Of a DNA stretch of 64,000 bases, positions 9,480 through 18,620 are shown one piece after another. The position numbers and the translations under genes are program-made. The stretch is from contig NZ_RHQN01000005.1 of assembly GCF_003935425.1 (NCBI RefSeq), positions 212,407-276,406 of the forward strand, read 5' to 3'. Each line of letters opens with the position of its first letter. The stretch's first letter is position 1. Under the pieces are notes generated by a model. That model was given only the letters and a program-made list of their open reading frames with translations. It was not told the DNA's origin and searched no databases. The DNA is from Pseudomonas sp. v388. GTDB taxonomy: Bacteria > Pseudomonadota > Gammaproteobacteria > Pseudomonadales > Pseudomonadaceae.

Positions 9480-10247
9480 TTACGCTTCCCCCAAATAGGC
9501 TTTGATGACTTCCGGATTGTCACGGATCTGTTCCGGCGTACCGTCGGCCAGCGGCGTGCCCTGGTTGATCACCACGATGTGGTCGGAAATGCTCATCACC
9601 AGTTTCATGTCGTGCTCGATCAGCAGCACCGTGGCGTTGTGCTCGTTGCGCAGTACGCCGATCAGCGCCTTGAGGTCGTCGGTTTCCCGCGGGTTGAGGC
9701 CCGCAGCTGGCTCGTCGAGCATGAGAATCCGCGGGCGGGTCATCATGCAGCGAGCGATTTCCAGGCGGCGTTGCTGACCGTAGGCCAGCGTGCCGGCCGG
9801 GCGGTTGGCAAATTCCGTGAGGTTGACCGCGTCCAGCCAATACGCGGCGTATTCCATGGCTTCACGTTCGCTGCGACGGAACGCAGGGGTTTTGAACAGG
9901 CCGGCCAGGAAGTTGGTGTTCAGGTGGCGATGCTGGGCGACCAGCAAGTTCTCGACCGCCGTCATTTCCTTGAACAGACGCACGTTCTGAAACGTGCGCA
10001 CCACACCCTTGCGGGCGATCTGGTGTCCGGCCAGGCCCTGGATTTCCTCACCGTCCAGCAGGATGGTGCCGCCGGTCGGTTTGTAGAAGCCGGTCAGGCA
10101 GTTGAAAACCGTGGTCTTGCCGGCGCCGTTCGGGCCGATCATCGACACGACCTGTTTTTCATGGACGGTCAGTGCCACGCCGTTGACGGCCAGCAGGCCG
10201 CCAAAGCGCATGCTCAAGCCGGAGGCTTGCAGAAGAGGGCGGCTCAT
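9480..10247 (-). CDS. livG: Branched-chain amino acid ABC transporter, ATP-binding protein LivG
   Basis: A 255-residue ATPase. It has Walker [10 protein letters not shown] near residue 38, signature [13 protein letters not shown] near 154, Walker [14 protein letters not shown] and the C-terminal LivG-specific ending [20 protein letters not shown]. It overlaps livM by 4 bp (translational coupling) and abuts livF, so all four genes form one operon. It corresponds to BraF. Confidence 0.96.
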   Translation of the reverse strand: MSRPLLQASGLSMRFGGLLAVNGVALTVHEKQVVSMIGPNGAGKTTVFNCLTGFYKPTGGTILLDGEEIQGLAGHQIARKGVVRTFQNVRLFKEMTAVENLLVAQHRHLNTNFLAGLFKTPAFRRSEREAMEYAAYWLDAVNLTEFANRPAGTLAYGQQRRLEIARCMMTRPRILMLDEPAAGLNPRETDDLKALIGVLRNEHNATVLLIEHDMKLVMSISDHIVVINQGTPLADGTPEQIRDNPEVIKAYLGEA

Positions 10248-11509
10248 TGCTGCGGCTCCGCTTTCAATTTCAGTTCGGGGCGTTGCATCGGCAGGAAACC
10301 TTGAGGACGCCAGATCATCATCAGCACCATCAAGGCGCCGAACATCAACATGCGGTAGTCGCTGAACTCGCGCATCAGTTCGGGCAACAGGATCATCACG
10401 ATGGCCGCCAGAATCACACCCAATTGCGAGCCCATGCCACCGAGCACCACGATGGCGAGGATGATCGCCGACTCGATGAAGGTGAACGATTCAGGCGTTA
10501 CCAAGCCCTGGCGCGCAGCGAAGAAGCTGCCGGCGAACCCGGCGAACGCGGCGCCCAGCGTAAACGCTGAAAGCTTGATCACGGTTGGATTCAGGCCCAA
10601 CGCACGGCAGGCGATTTCGTCTTCACGCAGTGCTTCCCAGGCACGCCCGATGGGCATGCGCAGCAGGCGGTTGATCACGAACAGGGCGAACAGGGCCAGC
10701 AGCAGAGCGATCAGGTACAGGTAGATCACTTTGCTGATCGGGCTGTAGTCCAGGCCGAAATACTGGTGGAAGGTCTGCGCACCTTCGGCGGCACGCCGCT
10801 CGAAGCTCAGGCCGAAGAAGGTCGGCTTCTCGATGTTGCTGATCCCGTTCGGACCGCCGGTGATTTCGGTCATGTTGCGCAGGAAGATGCGGATGATCTC
10901 GCCGAAGCCCAACGTCACGATGGCCAGATAGTCACCGCGCAGTCGTAACACCGGAAAGCCCAGCAGGAAGCCGAACAGCGCCGCCAGCAGGCCGGCCAGA
11001 GGCAGGCATTCCCAGAAGCTCAGGCCGAAATAGTGCGACAGCAGTGCATAGCCGTACGCGCCGACGGCATAGAAGCCGACATAACCCAGGTCAAGCAACC
11101 CCGCCAGACCGACCACGATGTTCAGGCCCAGGCCCAGCATCACGTAGATCAGAATCAGGGTCGCGATGTCCACCGCGCCGCGCGAGCCAAAGAACGGCCA
11201 GACGAAAGCCAGCACGATCAGCGCCGCCAGGCCCCAGGCCTGGGTTTTCGGGCGGGTCATGAAGTCGCTGGTTTTCTGCGGGATCAGTGGTTTGTCGGAC
11301 TTGCGACCCATGCCACTGATCTGTTCGGCGAACAGCACGCGCAGAAACATCAGCACCGAACAGACGGCAATGATGATCAACGTTGTAGGACTGGCGTTCT
11401 GCACTTGCAGTGTTACGCCGGAGAAGGCCAGTTTCAGGCCCAGAACCGGATAGGCCACGGCCCATACCAGCGCAGCGCTGAACAGCGCCTGTTTGAGAGA
11501 CTTGCTCAT
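10244..11509 (-). CDS. livM: Branched-chain amino acid ABC transporter permease LivM
   Basis: A 421-residue inner-membrane permease. The first ~90 residues contain two extra hydrophobic segments (the DUF3382 extension typical of gamma-proteobacterial LivM). The permease core of about eight helices follows, with the family motif [21 protein letters not shown] and the cytoplasmic EAA-like loop [19 protein letters not shown] near residue 300. It overlaps livH and livG by 4 bp each. It corresponds to BraE. Confidence 0.96.
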   Translation of the reverse strand: MSKSLKQALFSAALVWAVAYPVLGLKLAFSGVTLQVQNASPTTLIIIAVCSVLMFLRVLFAEQISGMGRKSDKPLIPQKTSDFMTRPKTQAWGLAALIVLAFVWPFFGSRGAVDIATLILIYVMLGLGLNIVVGLAGLLDLGYVGFYAVGAYGYALLSHYFGLSFWECLPLAGLLAALFGFLLGFPVLRLRGDYLAIVTLGFGEIIRIFLRNMTEITGGPNGISNIEKPTFFGLSFERRAAEGAQTFHQYFGLDYSPISKVIYLYLIALLLALFALFVINRLLRMPIGRAWEALREDEIACRALGLNPTVIKLSAFTLGAAFAGFAGSFFAARQGLVTPESFTFIESAIILAIVVLGGMGSQLGVILAAIVMILLPELMREFSDYRMLMFGALMVLMMIWRPQGFLPMQRPELKLKAEPQQ

Positions 11510-12429
11510 ACTTTCTCAACCTCCGGACGGCCCAGAAGACCGGTCGGCCGGAACAGCAGCACCAGAATCAGCAGCCCGAAAGCCACCACGTCCTTGTACT
11601 GATCGCCAAATATATCGGCGCCGAAGGCTTCGGCGACGCCCAGCACCAGACCACCGAGCATCGCGCCGGGAATCGAGCCGATGCCTCCCAGTACCGCGGC
11701 AGTGAACGCTTTCAACCCGACCAGAAAACCGGCGCTGGGGTTGATCACACCGTATTGCATGCTCAGCAGCACCGCGGCCACAGCCGCCAGTGCGGCGCCG
11801 ACCACGAAGGTCAGGGCGATGACGCTGTTGGTGTTGATGCCCAGCAGGTTGGCCATCTTCATGTCCTCGGCGCAGGCGCGGCAGGCGCGACCCATCCGCG
11901 AACGGGAAATGAACAGGGTCAGCCCAGTCATGGCCAGCAGGGTGACCACGAAAACGATGATCTGGATGTAGGAAATCAGCACTTCCTGCGAACCACCGGG
12001 GCCGAACGACAGGCTGCCGGGGAGCAGGTTGGGAATGGCGAAGTTGCCTGAACCCTGGGAAAGCTGGACCGCGTTCTGCAAAAAGATCGACATGCCGATC
12101 GCAGAAATCAACGGGATCAGACGGTTGCTGTTGCGCAGCGGACGGTAGGCGAGCCGTTCGATGCTGTATCCGTAAGCACTGGTGACGATGATTGCCGCGG
12201 CAAAACCGGCGATCATCAACAGCGGCAGGCTGTGGATGCCCATCATGGCCAGAGCGGCCAGGGCCATGAAAGCGACATAGGAACCGATCATGTACACCTC
12301 GCCGTGCGCGAAGTTGATCATTCCGATGATGCCGTACACCATCGTGTAGCCGATGGCGATCAATGCATACGTACTGCCAATGGTCAGGCCATTGACCAGT
12401 TGTTGCATGTAGTGGAATAACTCGGGCAT
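11506..12429 (-). CDS. livH: Branched-chain amino acid ABC transporter permease LivH
   Basis: A 307-residue inner-membrane permease with about eight helices. Family marks are the N-terminal [30 protein letters not shown] region and the loop [21 protein letters not shown] (EAA-like) near residue 190. It is the first gene of the livHMGF block and lies 212 bp downstream of livK, behind a terminator, so the binding protein is likely made in excess from its own transcript. It corresponds to BraD. Confidence 0.96.
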   Translation of the reverse strand: MPELFHYMQQLVNGLTIGSTYALIAIGYTMVYGIIGMINFAHGEVYMIGSYVAFMALAALAMMGIHSLPLLMIAGFAAAIIVTSAYGYSIERLAYRPLRNSNRLIPLISAIGMSIFLQNAVQLSQGSGNFAIPNLLPGSLSFGPGGSQEVLISYIQIIVFVVTLLAMTGLTLFISRSRMGRACRACAEDMKMANLLGINTNSVIALTFVVGAALAAVAAVLLSMQYGVINPSAGFLVGLKAFTAAVLGGIGSIPGAMLGGLVLGVAEAFGADIFGDQYKDVVAFGLLILVLLFRPTGLLGRPEVEKV

Positions 12430-12588
12430 TTACCGCGCTCCTAAAAACCTGATCTGCATTTCTCTGGCCTGCGCCGGGATCGCACTCTATCGGTGCGTTG
12501 CCGGTAATGCCACCAGTGAACCGCTGGTAACGGTTTTAAGATTTTCAGGGGGCTGCGCGTCCGGATCACGGAACGCAGCCTTCATTCG

Positions 12589-12621
12589 TAAAACAAAGCC
12601 CACTGCGGGTGCAGTGGGCTT
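12589..12621 (-). terminator. Attenuating terminator after livK
   Basis: AGCCCACTGC-GGGT-GCAGTGGGCT is a perfect 10-bp stem. On the minus strand it is followed by a T-rich run (positions 12597 to 12590). It lies 20 bp after the livK stop and before livH, as expected for partial termination that keeps binding protein above permease. Confidence 0.85.
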
Positions 12622-12641
12622 CGGTGATCAAAACAGAAAGC

Positions 12642-13766
12642 TTATTGTGCGGCTTCGGTCTTCGGCTTGCCGAAGTGCCACTCGTAGACCACGAACTGGA
12701 AGTTCTTCAGGTCGCCTTTCTCGTCGTAGCTCAGCTCGCCCATCGGAGTCTGGAAGGTTCCGGCGTGGATGGCGGCTGCCACTTTGTCGGTGTCTTCGGA
12801 CTTGGCGGCGGCGATGCCGTCGGCGATGACCTGGACCGCAGAGTAGGACGGGTACACGAACGGACCGCTTGGGTCTTCATTCTTGTCCTTGAACGCCTTG
12901 GTCAGTGCCTGGTTGGCCGGATCCTGGTCGAAGGATTTAGGCAGAGTTACCAGCAGGCCTTCGGAAGCGTCGCCGGCGATCTGCGAGATGGAGTCGTTGC
13001 CGACGCCTTCAGGACCCATGAAGCGGGCTTTCAGGCCCTTTTCCTTGGACTGACGCAGGATCTGGCCCAGCTCCGGGTGGTAGCCGCCGTAGTAGACGAA
13101 GTCGACGTTGGCTTGCTTGAGCTTGGCGATCAGCGAGGAGAAGTCCTTGTCACCGGGGTTGATGCCTTCAAACAGGGCAACCTTGGTGCCTTTGCCTTCC
13201 AGCGTGGTCTTCACCGCAGAAGCGATACCTTCGCCGTATTGCTGCTTGTCGTGAACGACCGCGACGACCTTCGGCTTGACGACGTCGGCGATGTAGTTAC
13301 CGGCGGCCGGGCCCTGGGCGCTGTCCAGGCCGATGGTGCGGAACACCAGCTTGTAGCCACGGTTGGTGATTTCCGGGCTGGTGGCAGCCGGGGTCACCAT
13401 GATGATGCCTTCGTCTTCATAGACGTCGGAAGCGGGTTGAGCGGAGCTGGAGCAGAGGTGACCGATAACGTACTTGACGCCGTCGTTGACCACGTTGTTG
13501 GCGACGGCAACGGCCTGCTTGGGTTCGCAGACATCATCGTATTCAACCGCGACGAGCTGCTTGCCATTCACGCCACCCTTGGCGTTGATCTGCTCGATGG
13601 CCATCCTGGCGCCGCGGAACTGCATGGCGCCGTATTCGGCGACCGGGCCAGTCTTGGGGCCGGCGATGCCGATCTTGATGGTGTCGGCTGCGAACGAATG
13701 GCTGGCAACCCCGGCCATAACCAATGCGGCAAACAGCTTCGAAAGCGTCTTGGTACCCTTAGTCAT
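12642..13766 (-). CDS. livK: Branched-chain amino acid ABC transporter substrate-binding protein
   Basis: A 374-residue periplasmic protein. The ATG at 13766 is chosen because it opens a signal peptide (MTKGTKTLSKLF... cleaved after ASHSFA near residue 26); the longer frame from 13850 adds a non-signal leader. The mature start DTIKIGIAGPKTGPVAEYG and the type I periplasmic fold (VKYVIGHLCSSSAQPASDVYEDEGI) identify the Leu/Ile/Val-binding family (BraC in P. aeruginosa). It delivers ligand to LivHM and is separated from livHMGF by a terminator hairpin. Confidence 0.96.
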   Translation of the reverse strand: MTKGTKTLSKLFAALVMAGVASHSFAADTIKIGIAGPKTGPVAEYGAMQFRGARMAIEQINAKGGVNGKQLVAVEYDDVCEPKQAVAVANNVVNDGVKYVIGHLCSSSAQPASDVYEDEGIIMVTPAATSPEITNRGYKLVFRTIGLDSAQGPAAGNYIADVVKPKVVAVVHDKQQYGEGIASAVKTTLEGKGTKVALFEGINPGDKDFSSLIAKLKQANVDFVYYGGYHPELGQILRQSKEKGLKARFMGPEGVGNDSISQIAGDASEGLLVTLPKSFDQDPANQALTKAFKDKNEDPSGPFVYPSYSAVQVIADGIAAAKSEDTDKVAAAIHAGTFQTPMGELSYDEKGDLKNFQFVVYEWHFGKPKTEAAQ

Positions 13767-14095
13767 GATGCTCCACTCTTGCTTTGTCGTTTTTATAATC
13801 CTGATGGCCAAGGCTTCAGGACCGGATTTGTCATCGGTCTCTCTCTGCACCGGCCAGCCGTACCGGGCCAGTCTAGATTGCCGGTCACCGGGTTGGAAAG
13901 CTGGCTACAGGGGAGTGCGCCGCTGCGTGTCGCGTAATTGAAAGAAACTTATACAAACCCTGCTGCCCCGGCCGGACTTCGGCGCCGGGCGTACCGGTTT
14001 GCGTGCATTTTCCTGCAATCAATCGTCTGCTTCCGGGTATGTCCAGGCAAGAGGCGGCGCTATCATTGCGCCGATTTTCTTTACAGGACAAACCC
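13767..14095. other. Divergent intergenic region livK / DUF2288 gene
   Basis: A 329-bp region without a convincing gene. It must hold the promoters of livK (minus) and the DUF2288 gene (plus). A locally AT-rich patch at about 13935-13965 is the likeliest promoter area, but I cannot assign -10/-35 boxes with confidence. The minus-strand open frame here looks non-coding. Confidence 0.4.
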
Positions 14096-14401
14096 ATGAC
14101 GCAAGAACCTAGCACCCTCTATGCCAAACTGCTTGGCGAAACCGCTGCGATCACCTGGAAAGAATTGCAACCATTCTTTGCCAAGGGTGCCCTGTTGTGG
14201 GTCGAAGAACCGCTGGACCTGATCGAAGTAGCCGAGGCGGTGGCGGAGAATGAGGCCCCCAGGGTTTCCGCATGGCTGGACAGCGGGCAACTTGCCAAGG
14301 TGTCGGAGACCAAGGCTTTAGAGCTGGTAGAGCGCGATCCGACGCTATGGGCGGTCGTAGTGGCACCGTGGGTATTGATCCAGAACAGGGCAGGAGAATA
14401 G
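14096..14401 (+). CDS. DUF2288-family protein
   Basis: A 101-residue soluble acidic protein. The ATG at 14096 follows ACAGGA by about 7 bp. The longer frame (from 14003) adds a leader unlike the family. The N-terminal pattern LYAKLLGETAAITWKELQPFFAKGALLWV and the middle LDLIEVAEAVAENEAPRVSAWL match DUF2288, a small conserved family of unknown function in gamma-proteobacteria. Nothing nearby suggests a role. Confidence 0.8.
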   Translation: MTQEPSTLYAKLLGETAAITWKELQPFFAKGALLWVEEPLDLIEVAEAVAENEAPRVSAWLDSGQLAKVSETKALELVERDPTLWAVVVAPWVLIQNRAGE

Positions 14402-14511
14402 CGGGCGCCCTGAATTGGTGCTCGAAAGGGCTCCAAAATGGGTGGGACGGTAACCTCGGCGTATCGGGTCGGTAGCGAAACGCCACAGTCCGGTCTGCTC
14501 AATCAGCCTGT

Positions 14512-14579
14512 TTCGCCAGCAAGCTGGCTCCGCAGGTTCGAGGCAACCGTGGCCTTGCACGAGCCAGCTTGCTGGCGAA
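14512..14579. repeat. REP doublet with 19-bp perfect arms
   Basis: TTCGCCAGCAAGCTGGCTC and its exact reverse complement are separated by 30 bp, between the convergent DUF2288 and MHYT-GGDEF-EAL genes. It could also stop transcription. Confidence 0.85.
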
Positions 14580-14583
14580 GCCT

Positions 14584-16899
14584 TCAATCCGACCAACGGC
14601 TACGCTTGGTACGCTCCCCAGGGTGATCAGCCGGGGCGCTGTGATTGCCCGGCAGGTCGGCGAAAAGGTCATGGGAAGACAACGCGTCGGGCCGTTTCGT
14701 CTCCGGCGCCAGCATCTGCGCTGCAGGCCACACGCTGGCAGCGGTTGTCTCGTTCATCTGCTTGATCATCGGCAGCAGCGCGGTCAGCGGCCGGGGTTTG
14801 CTGAACAGATACCCCTGCACATAATCACTGCCGAATTCGCTGAGCAGTTGCAGTTGTTCTGCAGTTTCAACGCCCTCGGTGACGACTTTCAGCTTCAGGG
14901 TTCGGGCCATGACGATAATCGCGTGCACCAGTTCGATATCGTGCGGCGACTTGGGGATGTCGACGATGAACGATCGGTCGATCTTCAGCGTGTCCAGTGG
15001 CAGGCGCTTGAGGTAGGCCAGCGATGAATAGCCGGTTCCGAAGTCATCGATGGACAATGAAACCCCAAGGTTTCGGATCTGCTTGAGCATCAGGACGGTC
15101 TTGCCGACGTCGCCCATCAACGCGTTTTCCGTGATCTCCACTTCCAGTCGGCCCGGCCCGATGGCGCTATGGCGCATGGCCTGCTCGAACTCTTCGACCA
15201 GCTCTTCGCGGCCCAAATTGATTGCCGAGCAATTGACGGCAATCACGATGTCTTCAAGACCGTCCTGGCGCAGGGCGGCGAGGTCGCTGCAAGCGTTGCG
15301 CAGCACCCAGTTGTCCAGGTCGGCGATCAGGCCATTGGCTTCGGCGATGCCGATGAAGCGGTCCGGCGGCAACAGGCCGTGTTGCGGGTGTTCCCAGCGC
15401 ACCAGTGCTTCGAGCTTGGCCACGCGTCCGGTGCGCAGCTCGACGATCGGCTGGTAGTAGACCTGCAGGCCATGGTCCTCGCGCAGCGCGTTGCGCAGCT
15501 CTTCTTCCAGATGCAGTTCGAGGCTGGCGCGGGTCCTGAGGGCAGGGCTGAAGAAATTGACACGGTTGCGTCCGTCGCCCTTGGATTGATACAGCGCCAG
15601 ATCCGCATGCTTGAGCAGCTCTTCGCTGGTGGTGCCGTCGCGGGGCGACACTGCGATGCCGATGCTGGTGGTCATGACCATACGGCGGCCGGACAGGGCG
15701 ATGGGCTCCTTCATCTTTTGCATGATGCGGTGCGCCAGGTGCCTGGCTTCATCGTAAACCGGGATGCTGATCAAAATGCAGAACTCGTCACCGCCGAAAC
15801 GCGCCACCACGTCCTGCGCCCGGGTGGCGCTGCGGATGCGGTCGGCAATGACCTTGAGCAACTCATCCCCGGCGTCATGGCCCAGGCTGTCGTTGATGCG
15901 CTTGAAGTGATCGATATCGAGAAACATCACCGCCAGCATGCCGTTGCCGACGCCGTTTTCCAGCAGCTTTTCGGCAAAGATCTGGTTGAAGCCTCGCCGG
16001 TTGATCAGGTTGGTGAGCGGGTCGTAGTGCGCCACTTGCTGCAGCGAGACCTGCGCCTGGTCCAGTTGGGTCAGCAGGTTATTGACTCGCTGCAGGTCGC
16101 GTTCCTTGCTCTGCAGTTTCTTGTCGGCCATGGCCGCGCTGACGCTGCCGGCAATGATCAGCAGGGTAATGACGGCGATGGTCAGCGCCAGTTGCTGGCT
16201 GTTTTCGGTATTGGGACTCTGCAACGCGGCTTCTTGCGGCAGCACCAGATTCAGCGCGTGCATGCCGGTCAGGTGCAGGGTCAGCAGCCCGGCGCCCACG
16301 AACAGGCTGGCACCGTAGCGGTACATTTCGTCGAACATGCCGCCGGTGCGGCGCAGATGGCGTGACAGTACCAGCAGGGCGAGGCTGGACAGCATCGCGA
16401 CCAGCACCGACAGCGCGACCAGCCTGGCGTTGTAATACTGGGTTGCCTCGGATCGCATCGCGGCCATGCCCACGTAGTGCATCGTCGCGATACCCACGCC
16501 CATTCCCACCGAGGTGAGCAAAGCGCGCCTGACGCTCAGGATGGTCCTGGTCAGCGCATTGACGCCCAGCCACGCCGCCAGCAGGACGATCAGCAGCGAC
16601 GCCAGGGTAATGGTCATGTCGAAGGAGATCTTCAACGGTGCCTGGAAGGCCAGCATGCTGATGAAATGCATTGCCCAGATGCCGCCGGCCAGGCAGAACG
16701 CACACAGCGCTTTCCAGATGCGCCGGCTTTTGATGGCATCGGCCTGCACGACGCGGTCGGCGATGTTCAGGGTAGCGAAACTGGCAGCGCTGGCGACCCC
16801 GTAAGCCAGCGCCACGAGAAACAGGTTGTGACTGCAGTTGATCAAGACTTGCCCGTTCGCCGGATAATCGACGAACAGGTGCACGTTCAGCCATTCCAT
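14584..16899 (-). CDS. MHYT-GGDEF-EAL c-di-GMP enzyme (NbdA/MucR type)
   Basis: A 771-residue inner-membrane protein. The N-terminal seven-helix MHYT sensor contains three motifs (MHFI at 77-80, MHYVGM at 140-145, LHLTGMHAL at 208-216); this domain is proposed to sense NO, CO or O2 through copper. A GGDEF domain follows, with intact GGDEF at 369-373 and an I-site RAQD at 360-363. The EAL domain has EALVRW at 497-502, a DDFGTGYSS loop at 618-626 and EGVET near 675, so both synthesis and hydrolysis of c-di-GMP look possible. Length and proximity to rapA suggest the NbdA orthologue (PA3311) over MucR (685 residues). However, from memory, P. aeruginosa NbdA has a degenerate AGDEF, so no gene symbol is given. 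Confidence 0.9.
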   Translation of the reverse strand: MEWLNVHLFVDYPANGQVLINCSHNLFLVALAYGVASAASFATLNIADRVVQADAIKSRRIWKALCAFCLAGGIWAMHFISMLAFQAPLKISFDMTITLASLLIVLLAAWLGVNALTRTILSVRRALLTSVGMGVGIATMHYVGMAAMRSEATQYYNARLVALSVLVAMLSSLALLVLSRHLRRTGGMFDEMYRYGASLFVGAGLLTLHLTGMHALNLVLPQEAALQSPNTENSQQLALTIAVITLLIIAGSVSAAMADKKLQSKERDLQRVNNLLTQLDQAQVSLQQVAHYDPLTNLINRRGFNQIFAEKLLENGVGNGMLAVMFLDIDHFKRINDSLGHDAGDELLKVIADRIRSATRAQDVVARFGGDEFCILISIPVYDEARHLAHRIMQKMKEPIALSGRRMVMTTSIGIAVSPRDGTTSEELLKHADLALYQSKGDGRNRVNFFSPALRTRASLELHLEEELRNALREDHGLQVYYQPIVELRTGRVAKLEALVRWEHPQHGLLPPDRFIGIAEANGLIADLDNWVLRNACSDLAALRQDGLEDIVIAVNCSAINLGREELVEEFEQAMRHSAIGPGRLEVEITENALMGDVGKTVLMLKQIRNLGVSLSIDDFGTGYSSLAYLKRLPLDTLKIDRSFIVDIPKSPHDIELVHAIIVMARTLKLKVVTEGVETAEQLQLLSEFGSDYVQGYLFSKPRPLTALLPMIKQMNETTAASVWPAAQMLAPETKRPDALSSHDLFADLPGNHSAPADHPGERTKRSRWSD

Positions 16900-17144
16900 A
16901 GCGAGCCCTATATATTCACTACCAGGGTCGCCAAGGTAGGTCTCCCGGCGATCGAAGCTGAGTATAGAAGCGAAATGCCGCTACGTAACGGGACCAGTCG
17001 ACGAAACGCGGAGCCACTCAATAACCATTGGTTCTAAGCCGCATTTCCATCCAAACGGATAGTGCTGGATTCCGCTTACGAATGTTTACAGACAGTTTTC
17101 CCCCAGCCTTCTAGATTCATCCCACCACCACCACTCACGACGGG

Positions 17145-18515
17145 ATGGATACCTTCATGCACAAGCCTTTACCGGATGACTCCACCCAGGCCGCCAACGC
17201 ATGGCGCGTGCTGTTCCTGTTGTTCCTGGCCAATCTGTTCAACTTCTTCGACCGCACGATTCCGGCCATCATCGTGGAGCCCATCCGTCTTGAGTGGCAT
17301 TTGAGTGATTTCCAGCTGGGCTTGTTGGGTACGGCGTTTACGCTGGTCTATGCCATCGCCGGCCTGCCCTTGGGGCGGATCGCGGACACCGGTTCACGCA
17401 AGAAACTGATGGGCTGGGGCCTTGCGGTGTGGAGTGGACTGACGGCCGTCAACGGCATGGCCACCAGTTTCTGGAGCTTTTTACTGGTGCGCATGGGCGT
17501 CGGCATCGGCGAGGCCAGCTATGCACCGGCCGCGAATTCGTTAATTGGCGACCTGTTTCCGGCGCATCGCAGATCGCGGGCCATGGGCATCTTCATGCTG
17601 GGTCTGCCGTTGGGGCTGCTGCTGGCCTTCTTCACCATCGGTGCGATGGTCAAGGCGTTCGATAGCTGGCGGGCACCGTTCTTTATCGCCGCAGTACCAG
17701 GGCTGGTGCTGGCGGTGTTCATTTTCTTCATCCGCGAACCGAAACGCGGAGCCGCTGAAAGCGTGCGCATGTCGGAGGTCAGGATCGACAAACCGATTCG
17801 CCGGGTGCTGTCGGTGCCGACCTTCCGCTGGCTGGTGCTGGGCGGGCTGACCTTCAACTTCGCCACTTATGCCTGTAACTCGTTCATGGTGCCGATGCTG
17901 CAGCGATATTTCCTGCTGCCGTTGCAGGACGCTGCCGTGGCAACGGGGGTAATTGTCGGTGTGACCGGTTTGGTCGGGCTGACGCTGGGTGGTGTGATCG
18001 CCGACAAACTGCATCAGCGTTCGGCTAATGGACGCCTGCTGTTCGCAGCGTTCAGCATGCTGGTCGCGACGCTCGCTACCGGGTATGCGCTGCATGCCGG
18101 TCGGGTGGAAATCGGGGTGTTCGTCGGTGTGTTCAGCATCGGCTGGTTGTTCGCGTACAACTTCTACACCTGCGTCTACACCGCGATTCAGGACGTGATC
18201 GAACCGCGTCTGCGGGCGACAGCCATGGCGTTGTTCTTTGCGGGTTTGTACTTGCTGGGTGGCGGGTTGGGTCCGGTGGTGGTCGGGGCGCTGTCCGATC
18301 ATTTCGCCAAGGCGGCGATGGCGGCGGCAGGCGTGGAGCAGATGACCGAAGGCTTCAAGGCCATCGGCCTGCACGACGCGATGTACCTGATACCGGCTGC
18401 GTTGCTGCTGACCCTGGTGTTTCTGTTCATGGCCTCCCGGGGTTTCAGCCGAGATGCGCAGCGGATGACGGCGAGGATGGTGGCCGAAGAGCCTGCGGTA
18501 CATGCGCTGCAATGA
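17145..18515 (+). CDS. MFS transporter, spinster-like
   Basis: A 456-residue inner-membrane carrier with 12 hydrophobic segments. The N-terminal half has NLFNFFDRTIPAIIVEPIR and GLPLGRIADTGSRKKLMGWG, the MFS motif between helices 2 and 3 in the form seen in spinster (SPNS) proteins. Substrate is unknown. It starts about 245 bp from the divergent MHYT gene. An in-frame ATG at 17157 is an alternative start. A REP doublet follows the stop codon. Confidence 0.85.
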   Translation: MDTFMHKPLPDDSTQAANAWRVLFLLFLANLFNFFDRTIPAIIVEPIRLEWHLSDFQLGLLGTAFTLVYAIAGLPLGRIADTGSRKKLMGWGLAVWSGLTAVNGMATSFWSFLLVRMGVGIGEASYAPAANSLIGDLFPAHRRSRAMGIFMLGLPLGLLLAFFTIGAMVKAFDSWRAPFFIAAVPGLVLAVFIFFIREPKRGAAESVRMSEVRIDKPIRRVLSVPTFRWLVLGGLTFNFATYACNSFMVPMLQRYFLLPLQDAAVATGVIVGVTGLVGLTLGGVIADKLHQRSANGRLLFAAFSMLVATLATGYALHAGRVEIGVFVGVFSIGWLFAYNFYTCVYTAIQDVIEPRLRATAMALFFAGLYLLGGGLGPVVVGALSDHFAKAAMAAAGVEQMTEGFKAIGLHDAMYLIPAALLLTLVFLFMASRGFSRDAQRMTARMVAEEPAVHALQ

Positions 18516-18523
18516 ACGGGTAA

Positions 18524-18606
18524 GCGCCAGCTCGCTGGCGAAGGACCTTGGACAGCCGTCGCACATGCGACGGCTGTGATGATGCCTTCGCGAGCAAGCT
18601 CGCTCT
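18524..18606. repeat. REP doublet
   Basis: AGCGCCAGCTCGCTGGCGAAG and CCTTCGCGAGCAAGCTCGCT in inverted arrangement fill the gap between the convergent MFS and rapA genes. Confidence 0.8.
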
Positions 18607-18620
18607 TAGTGACTGGGCGG

